64,000 nt of DNA, from NCBI RefSeq assembly GCF_013019105.1, contig NZ_BLTE01000002.1:246496-310495 (forward strand), written 5' to 3'. A program made the position numbers and the translations under genes. Position 1 is the stretch's first letter. The number at the start of each line of letters is the position of its first letter. This DNA is from Fundidesulfovibrio magnetotacticus. GTDB lineage: Bacteria > Desulfobacterota > Desulfovibrionia > Desulfovibrionales > Desulfovibrionaceae. Below are positions 1 to 8,186 of this stretch, piece by piece. Under the pieces are notes generated by a model. It saw only the letters and a list, made by a program, of their open reading frames with translations. It was not told the origin of the DNA and did no database searches.

Positions 1-125
1 GCGACACCGCGGCGGCCCTGGCCATGTGCGTGGTGATCGTGGCCACAAACCTCGCCGTGCGCATCCTCTACGGGGCGTGCACGGCGGGCCTGCAACGCCG
101 GGCCAGGGCCTGGCAAACCCGTTGA
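1..125 (+). CDS. C-terminal end of an ABC transporter permease (partial)
   Basis: The reading frame is open from base 3 to the TGA at 123-125 and gives 40 residues. They form one hydrophobic stretch (CVVIVATNLAVRILYG) followed by an Arg-rich cytoplasmic tail, the usual end of a binding-protein-dependent permease. The start lies outside the window. It is 15 nt upstream of phnX and in the same direction, so by context it is probably the membrane component of a 2-aminoethylphosphonate importer. The tail alone does not prove the substrate. Confidence 0.55.
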   Translation, partial: DTAAALAMCVVIVATNLAVRILYGACTAGLQRRARAWQTR

Positions 126-140
126 GCAAAAGGATTTCCC

Positions 141-971
141 ATGGCGATCAATCCCCTGAAGTACGTCAAGGCCGTCGTGCTGGACTGGGCCGGAACCGTG
201 GTGGACCACGGCTGCATCGGCCCGGTGGCCGTGTTCGTGGAAGTGTTCAAGCGCCACGGCGTGGACGTCACCGTGGCCCACGCCCGCAAGCCCATGGGCC
301 TGATGAAGAAGGACCACGTGCGCTCCATGACCCGGGACCCTGAAGTGGCCGCACTCTGGCGCGCCGCCCACGGCCGCGACCCCGACGAGGCCGACGTGGA
401 CGCCATGTACCTGCTCACCGAGCCCCTCATGGTGGAATGCATCGCCCGCCATGCCGACATCATCCCGGGCGCGCTGGACGCCGTGGCCGCCTTCCGCGCC
501 ATGGGGCTCAAGGTGGGCTCCACCACGGGCTACACCCGCCCCATGATGGACGTGATGACCGTGGAGGCCGCGAAAAAGGGCTACGTTCCAGACACCATGG
601 TCTGCTCCTCGGACACGCCCGCCGGACGCCCCACCCCCTTCATGTGCTACCAGGCCGCCCTGAACCTCGGGGTCTTCCCCTTCTGGGAGATGGTCAAGAT
701 CGGCGACACCGAGTCCGACGTGGCCGAGGGCAAGAACGCCGGCATGTGGACCATCGGGCTCTCCACCAGCGGCAACGAGATGGGCCTGACCGAGGCCGAG
801 CTGGCCGCCCTGGACCCGGCCGAAAAGGCCGCGCGCCAGGAGGCCGTGACCAAGCGGCTCCTGGCGGTCGGCGCGCATTACGTGGTCCCCTCCCTGGCCG
901 ATTGCCCGCCCCTGCTGGCCGAGATCGACGCCCGCCTCGCCCGAGGCGAACGCCCCAGCTGCAAGGCTTGA
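141..971 (+). CDS. phnX: Phosphonoacetaldehyde hydrolase (phosphonatase)
   Basis: This HAD-superfamily enzyme cleaves the C-P bond of phosphonoacetaldehyde to acetaldehyde and phosphate, and is cytoplasmic. The 276 residues match the family length. The nucleophile motif LDWAGT carries Asp15. The cap segment ARKPMGLMKKDH carries Lys56, which lines up with the Schiff-base lysine of the Bacillus cereus enzyme. The Mg-binding motif KIGDTESD follows near residue 190. It is the first complete gene of a dense operon, and the next gene begins 3 nt after its stop. Together with the PbfA-like lyase and PhnW it forms a full 2-aminoethylphosphonate route. Confidence 0.95.
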   Translation: MAINPLKYVKAVVLDWAGTVVDHGCIGPVAVFVEVFKRHGVDVTVAHARKPMGLMKKDHVRSMTRDPEVAALWRAAHGRDPDEADVDAMYLLTEPLMVECIARHADIIPGALDAVAAFRAMGLKVGSTTGYTRPMMDVMTVEAAKKGYVPDTMVCSSDTPAGRPTPFMCYQAALNLGVFPFWEMVKIGDTESDVAEGKNAGMWTIGLSTSGNEMGLTEAELAALDPAEKAARQEAVTKRLLAVGAHYVVPSLADCPPLLAEIDARLARGERPSCKA

Positions 972-974
972 CCC

Positions 975-2345
975 ATGGAACCACCCCTTCCGGCCGCCCC
1001 CCCGCCGGGCGAGGGCGACGTGAACACCTCGGAAAGGCGCGCCGCCTGGCGGGCGGGCCTTTCCGAGGCCGCCCGGGCGCTCCTGGACCGCGATGAGCGC
1101 GTGTTCCTCAGGCAGTCGCTCTCCACCCCGTGCCTGGACGCCCTCTCCGGCTGCGAAGGCTCCACGCTGACCACCCTGGACGGCCGGACCCTGCTGGACT
1201 TCCACGGCAACTCCCTGCACCAGGCCGGGCACGCCCATCCCGCCGTGCTGGAGGCCATCCGCCGCCAGCTGGACGACATGGCCTTCTGCCCGCGCCGCTT
1301 CACCAACGAACCAGCCGTGCGCCTGGCCGAGGCCCTGGTGGAGCGGGCCCCGGGGAAACTCGGCAAGCTCCTCTTCGCGCCGGGGGGCACGCTGGCCGTG
1401 GGCATGGCCCTGAAAATCGCGCGGGTGGCCACCGGGCGGTTCAAGACCGTCTCCATGTGGGACTCCTTCCACGGCGCGTCCCTGGACGCCTGCTCCGTGG
1501 GCGGCGAGGCCCTCTTCCGCTCCGGCATCGGCCCGCTCTTGCCCGGCACGGCCCACGTGCCCCCGCCCGACCCCTACCGCTGCGTGCTGGCCCCCGGGGA
1601 CGGCGGCTGCGAAAGCTGCGGCCTGGCCTGCGCCCGCTACCTGGACTACGTGCTGGAAAAGGAAGGCGACGTGGCCGCCGTGATCGCGGAACCGCTGCGC
1701 TGCACCACGGTGAACGTGCCGCCCCCGGGCTACTGGCCCGCCGTGCGCGCGGCCTGCGACCGCCACGGGGCGCTGCTCATCCTGGACGAGACCGCCACCT
1801 GCCTGGGCCGCACCGGGCGGCTTTTCGCCTGCGAACACTTCGGGGCCGACCCCGACATCCTGGTGCTGGGCAAGGGCCTGGGGGGCGGTGTGATGCCCCT
1901 GGCCGCCGTGCTGGCCGATCCGGCCCTGGACAGGGCGGGGCATCTGGCCCTGGGGCACTACACCCACGAGAAGAACCCCACGGCCTGCGCCGCCGGACTG
2001 GCCATGCTGGAGGTCATCGAGTCAGAGGGCCTGGTCGCACGCTCCCGCCGCCTGGGGGAGATGGCCCTGGCCCGCCTCGAGGGCATGGCCCGGCGCTTCC
2101 CCCTGGTGGGGCAGGTCCGGGGCCTGGGGCTCTCCCTCGCCGTGGAGCTCGTCACGGACCGCGCCACCCGCGCCAAGGCCTCGGACCAGGCGGACGCCGC
2201 GCTCTACCGCTGTCTGGAACGCGGGCTGAGCTTCAAGACCAGCCACGGCAACGTGCTCACCCTCACGCCGCCGCTCACCATCGCCGAAACCGACCTGGAC
2301 CGCGCCCTCGACATCGTGGAGGACGCCCTGGCCCGCGTCAGCTGA
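975..2345 (+). CDS. pbfA: PLP-dependent class III aminotransferase-fold enzyme, probable (R)-1-hydroxy-2-aminoethylphosphonate ammonia-lyase
   Basis: This class III PLP-fold protein of 456 residues has the cofactor lysine in LVLGKGLGGG (Lys300) and the preceding acidic motif ILDETATC. Class III proteins located between phnX and phnW have been described as PbfA, a lyase that turns (R)-1-hydroxy-2-aminoethylphosphonate into phosphonoacetaldehyde and ammonia and so feeds PhnX. The lyase assignment rests mainly on this context; an ordinary omega-aminotransferase cannot be excluded. The ATG at 975 is 3 nt after the phnX stop. A GTG at 1020 is an alternative start, because the first 15 residues are Pro-rich and look dispensable. 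Confidence 0.75.
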   Translation: MEPPLPAAPPPGEGDVNTSERRAAWRAGLSEAARALLDRDERVFLRQSLSTPCLDALSGCEGSTLTTLDGRTLLDFHGNSLHQAGHAHPAVLEAIRRQLDDMAFCPRRFTNEPAVRLAEALVERAPGKLGKLLFAPGGTLAVGMALKIARVATGRFKTVSMWDSFHGASLDACSVGGEALFRSGIGPLLPGTAHVPPPDPYRCVLAPGDGGCESCGLACARYLDYVLEKEGDVAAVIAEPLRCTTVNVPPPGYWPAVRAACDRHGALLILDETATCLGRTGRLFACEHFGADPDILVLGKGLGGGVMPLAAVLADPALDRAGHLALGHYTHEKNPTACAAGLAMLEVIESEGLVARSRRLGEMALARLEGMARRFPLVGQVRGLGLSLAVELVTDRATRAKASDQADAALYRCLERGLSFKTSHGNVLTLTPPLTIAETDLDRALDIVEDALARVS

Positions 2346-2361
2346 CCCCAAGGAGCACACC

Positions 2362-3480
2362 ATGGACCTCTCCTGCTATCCCGACAATCCCTACATCCTC
2401 CTCACGCCCGGGCCGCTTTCCACCTCCAAGGCCGTCAAGGCGGCCATGCTGCGCGACTGGTGCACCTGGGACCTGGACTACAACTCCATCGTCCAGGACC
2501 TGCGCGCCCGCCTCTGCGCCCTGGCCTGCCCGGGACAGGCCTTCACCGCCGTGCTCATGCAGGGCAGCGGCACCTTCTGCGTGGAGTCCTGCGTGGGCAC
2601 GCTGGTCCCGCGCGACGGCGCGCTCATGGTGCTGGCCAACGGGGCCTACGGACAGCGCATCGGCAAGATCGCCAACGTCCTGGGCATCCCCCTGGTGCTC
2701 GAGGACTTCGGCGAGACCGCCCCGGTGGACCCCGCCCGCGTGGAGGCACTGCTGGCCCGGCACCCGGAAGTGACCCACGTGGCCGTGGTCCACTGCGAGA
2801 CCACCACGGGCATGCTCAACCCCATCGAGGCCATCGGCAAGGCGGTCAAGGACGCGGGGCGCACCTACATCGTGGACGCCATGAGCAGCTTCGGGGGCAT
2901 CCCCATCGACGTGGACGCCATCGGGGCCGACGCGCTCATCTCCAGCGCCAACAAGTGCATCCAGGGCGTGCCGGGCTTCGGCTTCGTGCTGGTGCGCCGC
3001 GAGGTGATCGAGGCCTGCGCGGGCCGGGCGCGCTCCTTGAGCCTGGACCTGTACGACCAGTGGAAGGGCATGGAGCAGGGCGGCGGCAAGTGGCGCTTCA
3101 CCTCGCCCACCCACGTGGTGCGCGCCTTCGTGGCCGCCATGGACGAACTCGACGCCGAGGGGGGCGTGGCCAAGCGCTTCGAGCGCTATTCCACCAACCA
3201 GCGCGTCCTCGTGGACGGCATGGAGAAGCTGGGCTTCAAGACGCTCCTGCCGCGCAAGTGGCAGTCGCCCATCATCACCTCCTTCATAAGCCCCGACCAC
3301 CCGGACTACGCCTTCAAGACGTTCTACGACAAGCTCAAGACGAAAGGCTTCGTGGTCTATCCCGGCAAGGTGACCGACGCGGTGGACACCTTCCGCATCG
3401 GCAACATCGGCGAGGTCTATCCTGCCGACATCGAGCGCCTGCTCGACGCGGTGAAAGAGTCCATGTACTGGCAGGGCTAG
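2362..3480 (+). CDS. phnW: 2-aminoethylphosphonate--pyruvate transaminase
   Basis: PhnW transfers the amino group of 2-aminoethylphosphonate to pyruvate, giving phosphonoacetaldehyde and alanine. The 372 residues fit the family. The N-terminal LLTPGPLSTS, the CETTTGMLNP segment and the PLP lysine in SSANKCIQG (Lys198) are all present. An AAGGAG ribosome binding site lies just upstream of the ATG. It sits between the PbfA-like gene and eutB, and its product goes directly to PhnX. Confidence 0.95.
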   Translation: MDLSCYPDNPYILLTPGPLSTSKAVKAAMLRDWCTWDLDYNSIVQDLRARLCALACPGQAFTAVLMQGSGTFCVESCVGTLVPRDGALMVLANGAYGQRIGKIANVLGIPLVLEDFGETAPVDPARVEALLARHPEVTHVAVVHCETTTGMLNPIEAIGKAVKDAGRTYIVDAMSSFGGIPIDVDAIGADALISSANKCIQGVPGFGFVLVRREVIEACAGRARSLSLDLYDQWKGMEQGGGKWRFTSPTHVVRAFVAAMDELDAEGGVAKRFERYSTNQRVLVDGMEKLGFKTLLPRKWQSPIITSFISPDHPDYAFKTFYDKLKTKGFVVYPGKVTDAVDTFRIGNIGEVYPADIERLLDAVKESMYWQG

Positions 3481-3491
3481 GAGGCCCGGGT

Positions 3492-4865
3492 ATGCGCGGG
3501 ATCACTTTGGGAGGCCGCCGCCACGCCTTCGCGGACCTGCGCGAGGTGATGGCCAAGGCCACGCCGCACCGCTCGGGCGACGTCCTGGCGGGCGTCGCGG
3601 CCGCCAGCGACGAGGAGCGCGCCGCCGCGCGCTTCGTGCTGTCCGACACGCCCCTGACGGACTTCCTGGAAGAGCCCCTGGTGCCCTACGAGGCCGACGA
3701 GGTGACCCGGCTCATCCTGGACAGCCACGACAAGGCGGCCTTCGAGCCCGTGAAGAACCTGAGCGTGGGCCAGCTGCGCGAGCTGCTGCTCTCCGACGCG
3801 GCCGATCAGGGCTTCCTGAAGGCCCTCGCGCCCGGCCTCACCCCGGAGATGGCGGCCGCCGCCTCCAAGATCATGCGCAACCAGGACCTCATCCTGGCCA
3901 GCTCCCGCATGGCCAACACGGCGGCCTTCCGCTCCACCGTGGGGCTGCCCGGCACGCTCTGCGCCCGCCTCCAGCCCAACCACCCCGCCGACGACCCCCG
4001 GGGGGTGATGGCCTCGGTGATCGACGGCCTGGCGCTGGGCAGCGGCGACGCCTGCATCGGCATCAACCCGGCCACGGACAACCTGCCCACCGTGCGCCTG
4101 CTCCTGGAATGCCTGGACGAGGTGCGAGCCCGCTACGCCATCCCCACCCAGACCTGCGTGCTTACCCACATCACCAACACCCTCCGGGCCATGGAGGCCG
4201 GAGCCCCGGTGGATCTGGTGTTCCAGTCCGTGGGGGGGACCCAGGGCGTCAACGAGAGCTTCGGCGTGAGCCTGGCCCTGCTGGAGGAGGGCCGCCAGGC
4301 CGCGCTCTCCCTGAACCGGGGCGAGATCGGGCGCAACGTGATGTATTTCGAGACCGGACAGGGCAGCGCCCTCTCCGCCGGGGCGCACCACGGCGTGGAC
4401 CAGCAGACCCTGGAGGCCAGGGCCTACGCCGTGGCGCGCGCCTTCGACCCGCTGCTGGTGAACACCGTGGTGGGCTTCATCGGCCCGGAATACCTCCACG
4501 ACGGCGGCCAGATCATCCGCGCCGGGCTGGAGGACCTCTTCTGCGGCAAGCTCCTGGGCCTGCCCATGGGCGTGGACGTCTGCTACACCAACCACGCCGA
4601 GGCCGACCAGGACGACATGGACGTGCTGCTCACCCTGCTGGGCGCGGCAGGATGCGCCTACATCATGGGCGTCCCCGGTGCCGACGACGTGATGCTGGGC
4701 TACCAGTCCACCTCCTTCCACGACGCGCTGTACGTGCGCAGGCTCCTGAACCTCAGGCCCGCCCCGGAGTTCGAGCGCTGGCTCGTGTCCATGGGCCTGT
4801 TCGACGCCTCCCTGCGACCCAGGAGCCTCTCCGTGAACGATCTTCCCCTGGAGCTGCCGCGATGA
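3492..4865 (+). CDS. eutB: Ethanolamine ammonia-lyase, large (heavy) subunit
   Basis: EutB is the catalytic subunit of the adenosylcobalamin-dependent lyase that converts ethanolamine to acetaldehyde and ammonia. Starting at ATG 3492, 11 nt after the phnW stop, it has 457 residues, normal for EutB. Recognisable blocks are NPATDNLPTV, VGGTQGVNESFG, YFETGQGSALSAGAHHGVDQ and GVDVCYTNHAEADQDD. The frame is open further upstream, but that stretch overlaps phnW and is not coding. Its stop overlaps the eutC start (ATGA). No Eut microcompartment shell genes or eutA reactivase are visible nearby. Confidence 0.95.
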   Translation: MRGITLGGRRHAFADLREVMAKATPHRSGDVLAGVAAASDEERAAARFVLSDTPLTDFLEEPLVPYEADEVTRLILDSHDKAAFEPVKNLSVGQLRELLLSDAADQGFLKALAPGLTPEMAAAASKIMRNQDLILASSRMANTAAFRSTVGLPGTLCARLQPNHPADDPRGVMASVIDGLALGSGDACIGINPATDNLPTVRLLLECLDEVRARYAIPTQTCVLTHITNTLRAMEAGAPVDLVFQSVGGTQGVNESFGVSLALLEEGRQAALSLNRGEIGRNVMYFETGQGSALSAGAHHGVDQQTLEARAYAVARAFDPLLVNTVVGFIGPEYLHDGGQIIRAGLEDLFCGKLLGLPMGVDVCYTNHAEADQDDMDVLLTLLGAAGCAYIMGVPGADDVMLGYQSTSFHDALYVRRLLNLRPAPEFERWLVSMGLFDASLRPRSLSVNDLPLELPR

Positions 4866-5728
4866 CCGCCGAAACGCCGCCCCCGCCCGCAAGGTCCGGC
4901 GGCGACCCCGCCGCGCCCACCTCGCCCCTTCTCGGATTGCGCGCCTTCACCATGGCCCGCGTGGCCCTGGGGCGCGCCGGTGTGAGCCTGACCACCGCAG
5001 ACCATCTGCGCTTCACCCTGGACCACGCCCGGGCCCGCGACGCCGTGCACGCGCCCCTGGACCTCCCGGCCCTGCGCTGCTCCCTGGAGCGCCTGGGCCT
5101 GGACCAGCTGGCCCTGGCCAGCCGCGCGCGCGACCGCCGCGAGTTCCTCCTGCGCCCGGACCTGGGCAGGCTGCTGGACGAAGAGTCCCTGGCGCTGCTG
5201 GCAAGCCTGCCTCCCGGCCCGAAACGGCCCGATCTCGTGCTGGCCCTCTCCGAAGGGCTTTCGGCGGTGGCGCTGGAGCGCCAGGCCCTGCCCTTCCTGG
5301 AGCGCTTCCTGCCCCTGGCGCGCTCGCGGGGGTGGGCCGTGGCCCCGCTGTGCCACGTGGCGCAGGGACGCGTGGCCGTGGGCGACGACGTGGGCGAAGC
5401 CCTGGGAGCGCGGGCCGTGGCCGTGCTCATCGGCGAACGCCCCGGGCTCTCCTCGCCGGACTCCATGGGGGTCTACCTGACCTACGCGCCCCGTCGCGGA
5501 CTCACCGACGCCGCCCGCAACTGCATTTCCAACATACGCCCCGACGGCCTCCCTCATGCCCGCGCCGCCATGACCCTGGACCACCTGCTGGCCAAGGCCT
5601 TGGCCCTGGGGTTCTCCGGCGTGGACCTCAAGGACGACCTGGCCCTGGACGGCCCTGCCCCGCGCAATGCCCTTCCCGGAGCCGGAAGGGCGCTTCCCCC
5701 GGACGCCCCTGGAGACGCCACCGGGTGA
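4862..5728 (+). CDS. eutC: Ethanolamine ammonia-lyase, small (light) subunit
   Basis: EutC completes the adenosylcobalamin site of ethanolamine ammonia-lyase. The 288-residue protein has the typical core (LRFTLDHARARDAVH, VLALSEGLSAVALE, SPDSMGVYLTYAPRRGLTD and RNCISNIRPDG) and a Pro/Ala-rich N-terminal extension of about 25 residues. The last 30 residues are also Pro/Ala/Gly-rich and poorly conserved in character. Start and stop overlap the neighbouring genes by 4 nt each, which indicates coupled translation with EutB and the downstream permease. Confidence 0.93.
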   Translation: MTAETPPPPARSGGDPAAPTSPLLGLRAFTMARVALGRAGVSLTTADHLRFTLDHARARDAVHAPLDLPALRCSLERLGLDQLALASRARDRREFLLRPDLGRLLDEESLALLASLPPGPKRPDLVLALSEGLSAVALERQALPFLERFLPLARSRGWAVAPLCHVAQGRVAVGDDVGEALGARAVAVLIGERPGLSSPDSMGVYLTYAPRRGLTDAARNCISNIRPDGLPHARAAMTLDHLLAKALALGFSGVDLKDDLALDGPAPRNALPGAGRALPPDAPGDATG

Positions 5729-6600
5729 CCGGTTCCGTCGCCGGGCTGGTGCTCCTTTCGGCGGTGCTCCATGTGCTGTGGAACACCCTGGTGAAGACCT
5801 CCGGGGACAAGCTCTCCTTCGCCTGGCTGACCAACGTGCTGGGCATGCTCTTCCTGGGCGTGCCCTTCGCGTGGCTGCGCATGGCGGATCCGGGCTTTCT
5901 GGGGCCGGAGGTTCTGGGCTGGGCGGCCGTGTCCGGCGTGATGCAGGCCTTCTACGTGGTCCTGCTTTTCGCGGCCTACGACCACGCGGACCTTTCGGTG
6001 GTCTATCCCGTGTGCCGGGGCCTGGCCCCCTTGCTGGTGATGCTCCTGGCCGGACGGCTCACGGGAGACGCCACGGGGCCGCTCCAGGCCGTCGGCGTGG
6101 CCCTGGTGGCGGCGGGCACCGCTGCCGTGGGCGCGGCCAGCCGCGACAAGGCCACGGGGCGGCTCACCTGGCTCGGCCTGGCGCTTTCGGTGCTCACGGC
6201 CTTCGGCACGGCGGGCTATTCCCTGGCGGACCGCCGGGGCATGAGCCTGTCGCCCGGCCCCGGCGCGGTGGAGTTCCTGTTCGTGTCCTACGTGGTGCTG
6301 TGCGTGCTGCTCACGGCGTATTGCGCGTGGAGGCGGCCCGGCCTTGCCGGAATGTTCTCCCAGTGGAAGGAGAACAGGCGGGGCGTGCTGCTGGTGTCCG
6401 CGCTGATGACGCTCTCCTACGTGTGCATCGTGGCGGCCCTGGGTACGGGCAACGTGGTGTTGGTAACGGCCGGACGCAACGTGGGCATCCTGCTCGCCAC
6501 GCTGGCCGGTGGCCTGCTCCTGCACGAGCGCGTCTCGCGCGGGCGCGCAGCCGGGTCCGTCGTCATCTTCGCGGGGCTCGCCCTGCTGGTCCTGGGGTAG
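5725..6600 (+). CDS. DMT-superfamily (EamA) permease
   Basis: This 291-residue inner-membrane protein has about ten hydrophobic helices in two EamA-type repeats, for example LVLLSAVLHVLWNTLVK at the start and SVVIFAGLALLVLG at the end. The chosen start is GTG 5725, which overlaps the eutC stop as GTGA. EamA proteins export or import metabolites such as amino acids and amines. The cargo cannot be read from the sequence, but co-translation with eutBC and phnXW suggests ethanolamine, aminoethylphosphonate or alanine. It is the last gene of the operon. Confidence 0.8.
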   Translation: MTGSVAGLVLLSAVLHVLWNTLVKTSGDKLSFAWLTNVLGMLFLGVPFAWLRMADPGFLGPEVLGWAAVSGVMQAFYVVLLFAAYDHADLSVVYPVCRGLAPLLVMLLAGRLTGDATGPLQAVGVALVAAGTAAVGAASRDKATGRLTWLGLALSVLTAFGTAGYSLADRRGMSLSPGPGAVEFLFVSYVVLCVLLTAYCAWRRPGLAGMFSQWKENRRGVLLVSALMTLSYVCIVAALGTGNVVLVTAGRNVGILLATLAGGLLLHERVSRGRAAGSVVIFAGLALLVLG

Positions 6601-6608
6601 GCCGCCTC

Positions 6609-6640
6609 CGGCCCAGCCGGGCCGCCACTCCGCATTTTTT
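6609..6640 (+). terminator. Possible intrinsic terminator after the phn-eut operon
   Basis: A 6-bp GC stem (CGGCCC/GGGCCG, loop AGCC) lies 8 nt after the permease stop. A run of six T begins 10 nt beyond the stem. The spacing to the T-run is longer than ideal. Confidence 0.4.
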
Positions 6641-6672
6641 CGGTAGTCGCCCGCGTTGTGGCGCACGGAGCC

Positions 6673-6708
6673 CTTCGGGTATCCCGAAGATGCGGCCCCA
6701 TGCCGCAT
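6673..6708 (+). other. Two abutting perfect hairpins in the leader of the 6731 gene
   Basis: CTTCGGG-TAT-CCCGAAG (6673-6689) is followed by ATGCGGC-5 nt-GCCGCAT (6690-6708). Both stems are perfect 7-bp inverted repeats, they are directly adjacent, and the second ends about 7 nt before the AGGAGG ribosome binding site of the next gene. There is no T-tract, so they are not ordinary terminators. They could be an mRNA structure or a protein-binding site. Confidence 0.5.
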
Positions 6709-6730
6709 GAACGCGAGGAGGCGCAACCGT

Positions 6731-7042
6731 ATGCTCGGCGGGAAAGACGGTGGGACGGCCCGGCTGATCGGCATCGAACACGACGGGGAATGGATCGGGG
6801 CCTACGTGGAAAGCGAAAAGGGCTACGCGCTCATCCGGGTGGACGCGGGCGGCGGGCGCAGGTTCCAGCACATCTGGAACGCGCAGTGCTTCAGCGAGCG
6901 CGACGCCTTCGCCTCCATGATCGCCAAGTTCGCTCCCAACGCCCGCCTGCTGGAAACCGCCCTGCCCCTGCAAAGCCTGGACGGCCACTACCTCTGGGAA
7001 CTCCTGCGCGCCTGGGCCGACGACCTCACGCCCCCTCTCTGA
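6731..7042 (+). CDS. Conserved-looking hypothetical protein, 103 aa
   Basis: This small soluble protein has no recognised domain. The ATG at 6731 was chosen over upstream in-frame starts because a perfect AGGAGG lies 9 nt before it. Visible features are an alternating hydrophobic N-terminal half (ARLIGIEHDGEWIGAYVES) that reads like a beta-sheet, and an amphipathic C-terminal helix (HYLWELLRAWADDL). It stands alone between the phn-eut operon and the convergent signalling genes, preceded by two hairpins. Function unknown. Confidence 0.65.
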   Translation: MLGGKDGGTARLIGIEHDGEWIGAYVESEKGYALIRVDAGGGRRFQHIWNAQCFSERDAFASMIAKFAPNARLLETALPLQSLDGHYLWELLRAWADDLTPPL

Positions 7043-7103
7043 ACGCCCACCACCCCGGCGAAAGCACCCGCACCGGCTCCACCAGCTCGAAGCTCCGGGG
7101 CGT

Positions 7104-8186
7104 TCATTGGGCCTCCGCTCGGCCCGGCAGGGAACGCCCCCCGGAGACGGGGGCCATCACCAGCACGGACGTGCGCCCCGGGAGCGAGCAGTCCAGGAAC
7201 ACGTCGCCGCCCATGGCCCGGGCCATGGTCCGGGCGGCGTAGGCCCCCAGGCCCGCGCCGAACCGCTTGCCGTGACTTGTGAATTTCTCGAAGAAGTTCT
7301 CGCGCGCCTCCCGGGGGACCTCGCCCAGGTTGGCGATGCCCACGCTCAGGTGCTGTCCGCGCGAGAGGGACACCTCCACCACGCCGCCGTGAGGCGAGGC
7401 CTCGCAGGCGTTCTTGAGCAGGTTGCGCAGGATGCAGCCCAGCAGCAGCCGGTCGCAAACGGCCGTTGCGTCCCAGGTGTCCCCGGCGAAGGAGATGTCG
7501 AACGCCAGGGCCTTGGCCCGCGCCAGATCCCCCTGCTCGGCGATGGCCTTGTTCAGGGCGGCCGGGATGTCCACGGCGACCGGTTCGGACACGTAGTCGC
7601 CGTCCTCGATGCGCCGCAGGGCGGACGCGGCGTCGAGCAGGGTGAGGGCCTTGATCCCGGCCTGGTGGATGGGTTCGAGCAGGCCGGAGAGCTCCGGCGA
7701 GAGGTTCTCGTCGCCCAGCAGCATCCCCGAAAGGGCCGAAACGCCCACCAGAGGGCCGCGCAGATCGTGCCGCAGAAGCGACTCGGCCCTGCGCTCCAGG
7801 CGCACGGCCACGCGGCGCGCGTACTCCTCCAGGCCGTCGAGCAGGGCCTGCACCATCATCTCGCCGGGGCAGGGCTTTTCCAGGAAGCGGAACACCAGCC
7901 CGTTGTTGATGGATTTCAGCGCCGAATCCAGGTCCGCGCAGCCGGTGAGCATCATGCGCACCGAATCGGGGCAAAGGACGCCCGCGGCCGTCAGGAAGGC
8001 CATGCCGTCGGTGACGGGCATGCGCAGGTCGGAGACGATCACGGCGAAGGGCGCCGAGGCGCGCAGGATCTCCAGACCCGCCTCGGGACCGAGGGCGGTG
8101 ACGATCTCGAAGGGCCTGCGGTATTTGACCTTGAAGGCGTCCAGAGCCTCCTGCTCGTCGTCCACGTAGAGGATGCGCCTGTTCAC
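7104..8186 (-). CDS. Receiver-histidine kinase hybrid (N-terminal REC)
   Basis: This soluble 360-residue protein has a receiver domain (about 1-120; acidic pair D9/D10, phospho-Asp53 in VSDLRMP, Lys in LEKPCP), then a HisKA-like helix pair with His140 in LLRHDLRGP, and a HATPase domain (N-box NLLKNACEAS, F-box FFEKFTS, glycine lid GAGLGAYAAR). The start taken is GTG 8186, overlapping the upstream stop as GTGA; GTG 8195 is an alternative. It is the last gene of a four-gene sensory operon and probably receives a phosphate and passes it on. Its output partner may be the LuxR regulator at 13365. Confidence 0.85.
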   Translation of the reverse strand: MNRRILYVDDEQEALDAFKVKYRRPFEIVTALGPEAGLEILRASAPFAVIVSDLRMPVTDGMAFLTAAGVLCPDSVRMMLTGCADLDSALKSINNGLVFRFLEKPCPGEMMVQALLDGLEEYARRVAVRLERRAESLLRHDLRGPLVGVSALSGMLLGDENLSPELSGLLEPIHQAGIKALTLLDAASALRRIEDGDYVSEPVAVDIPAALNKAIAEQGDLARAKALAFDISFAGDTWDATAVCDRLLLGCILRNLLKNACEASPHGGVVEVSLSRGQHLSVGIANLGEVPREARENFFEKFTSHGKRFGAGLGAYAARTMARAMGGDVFLDCSLPGRTSVLVMAPVSGGRSLPGRAEAQ

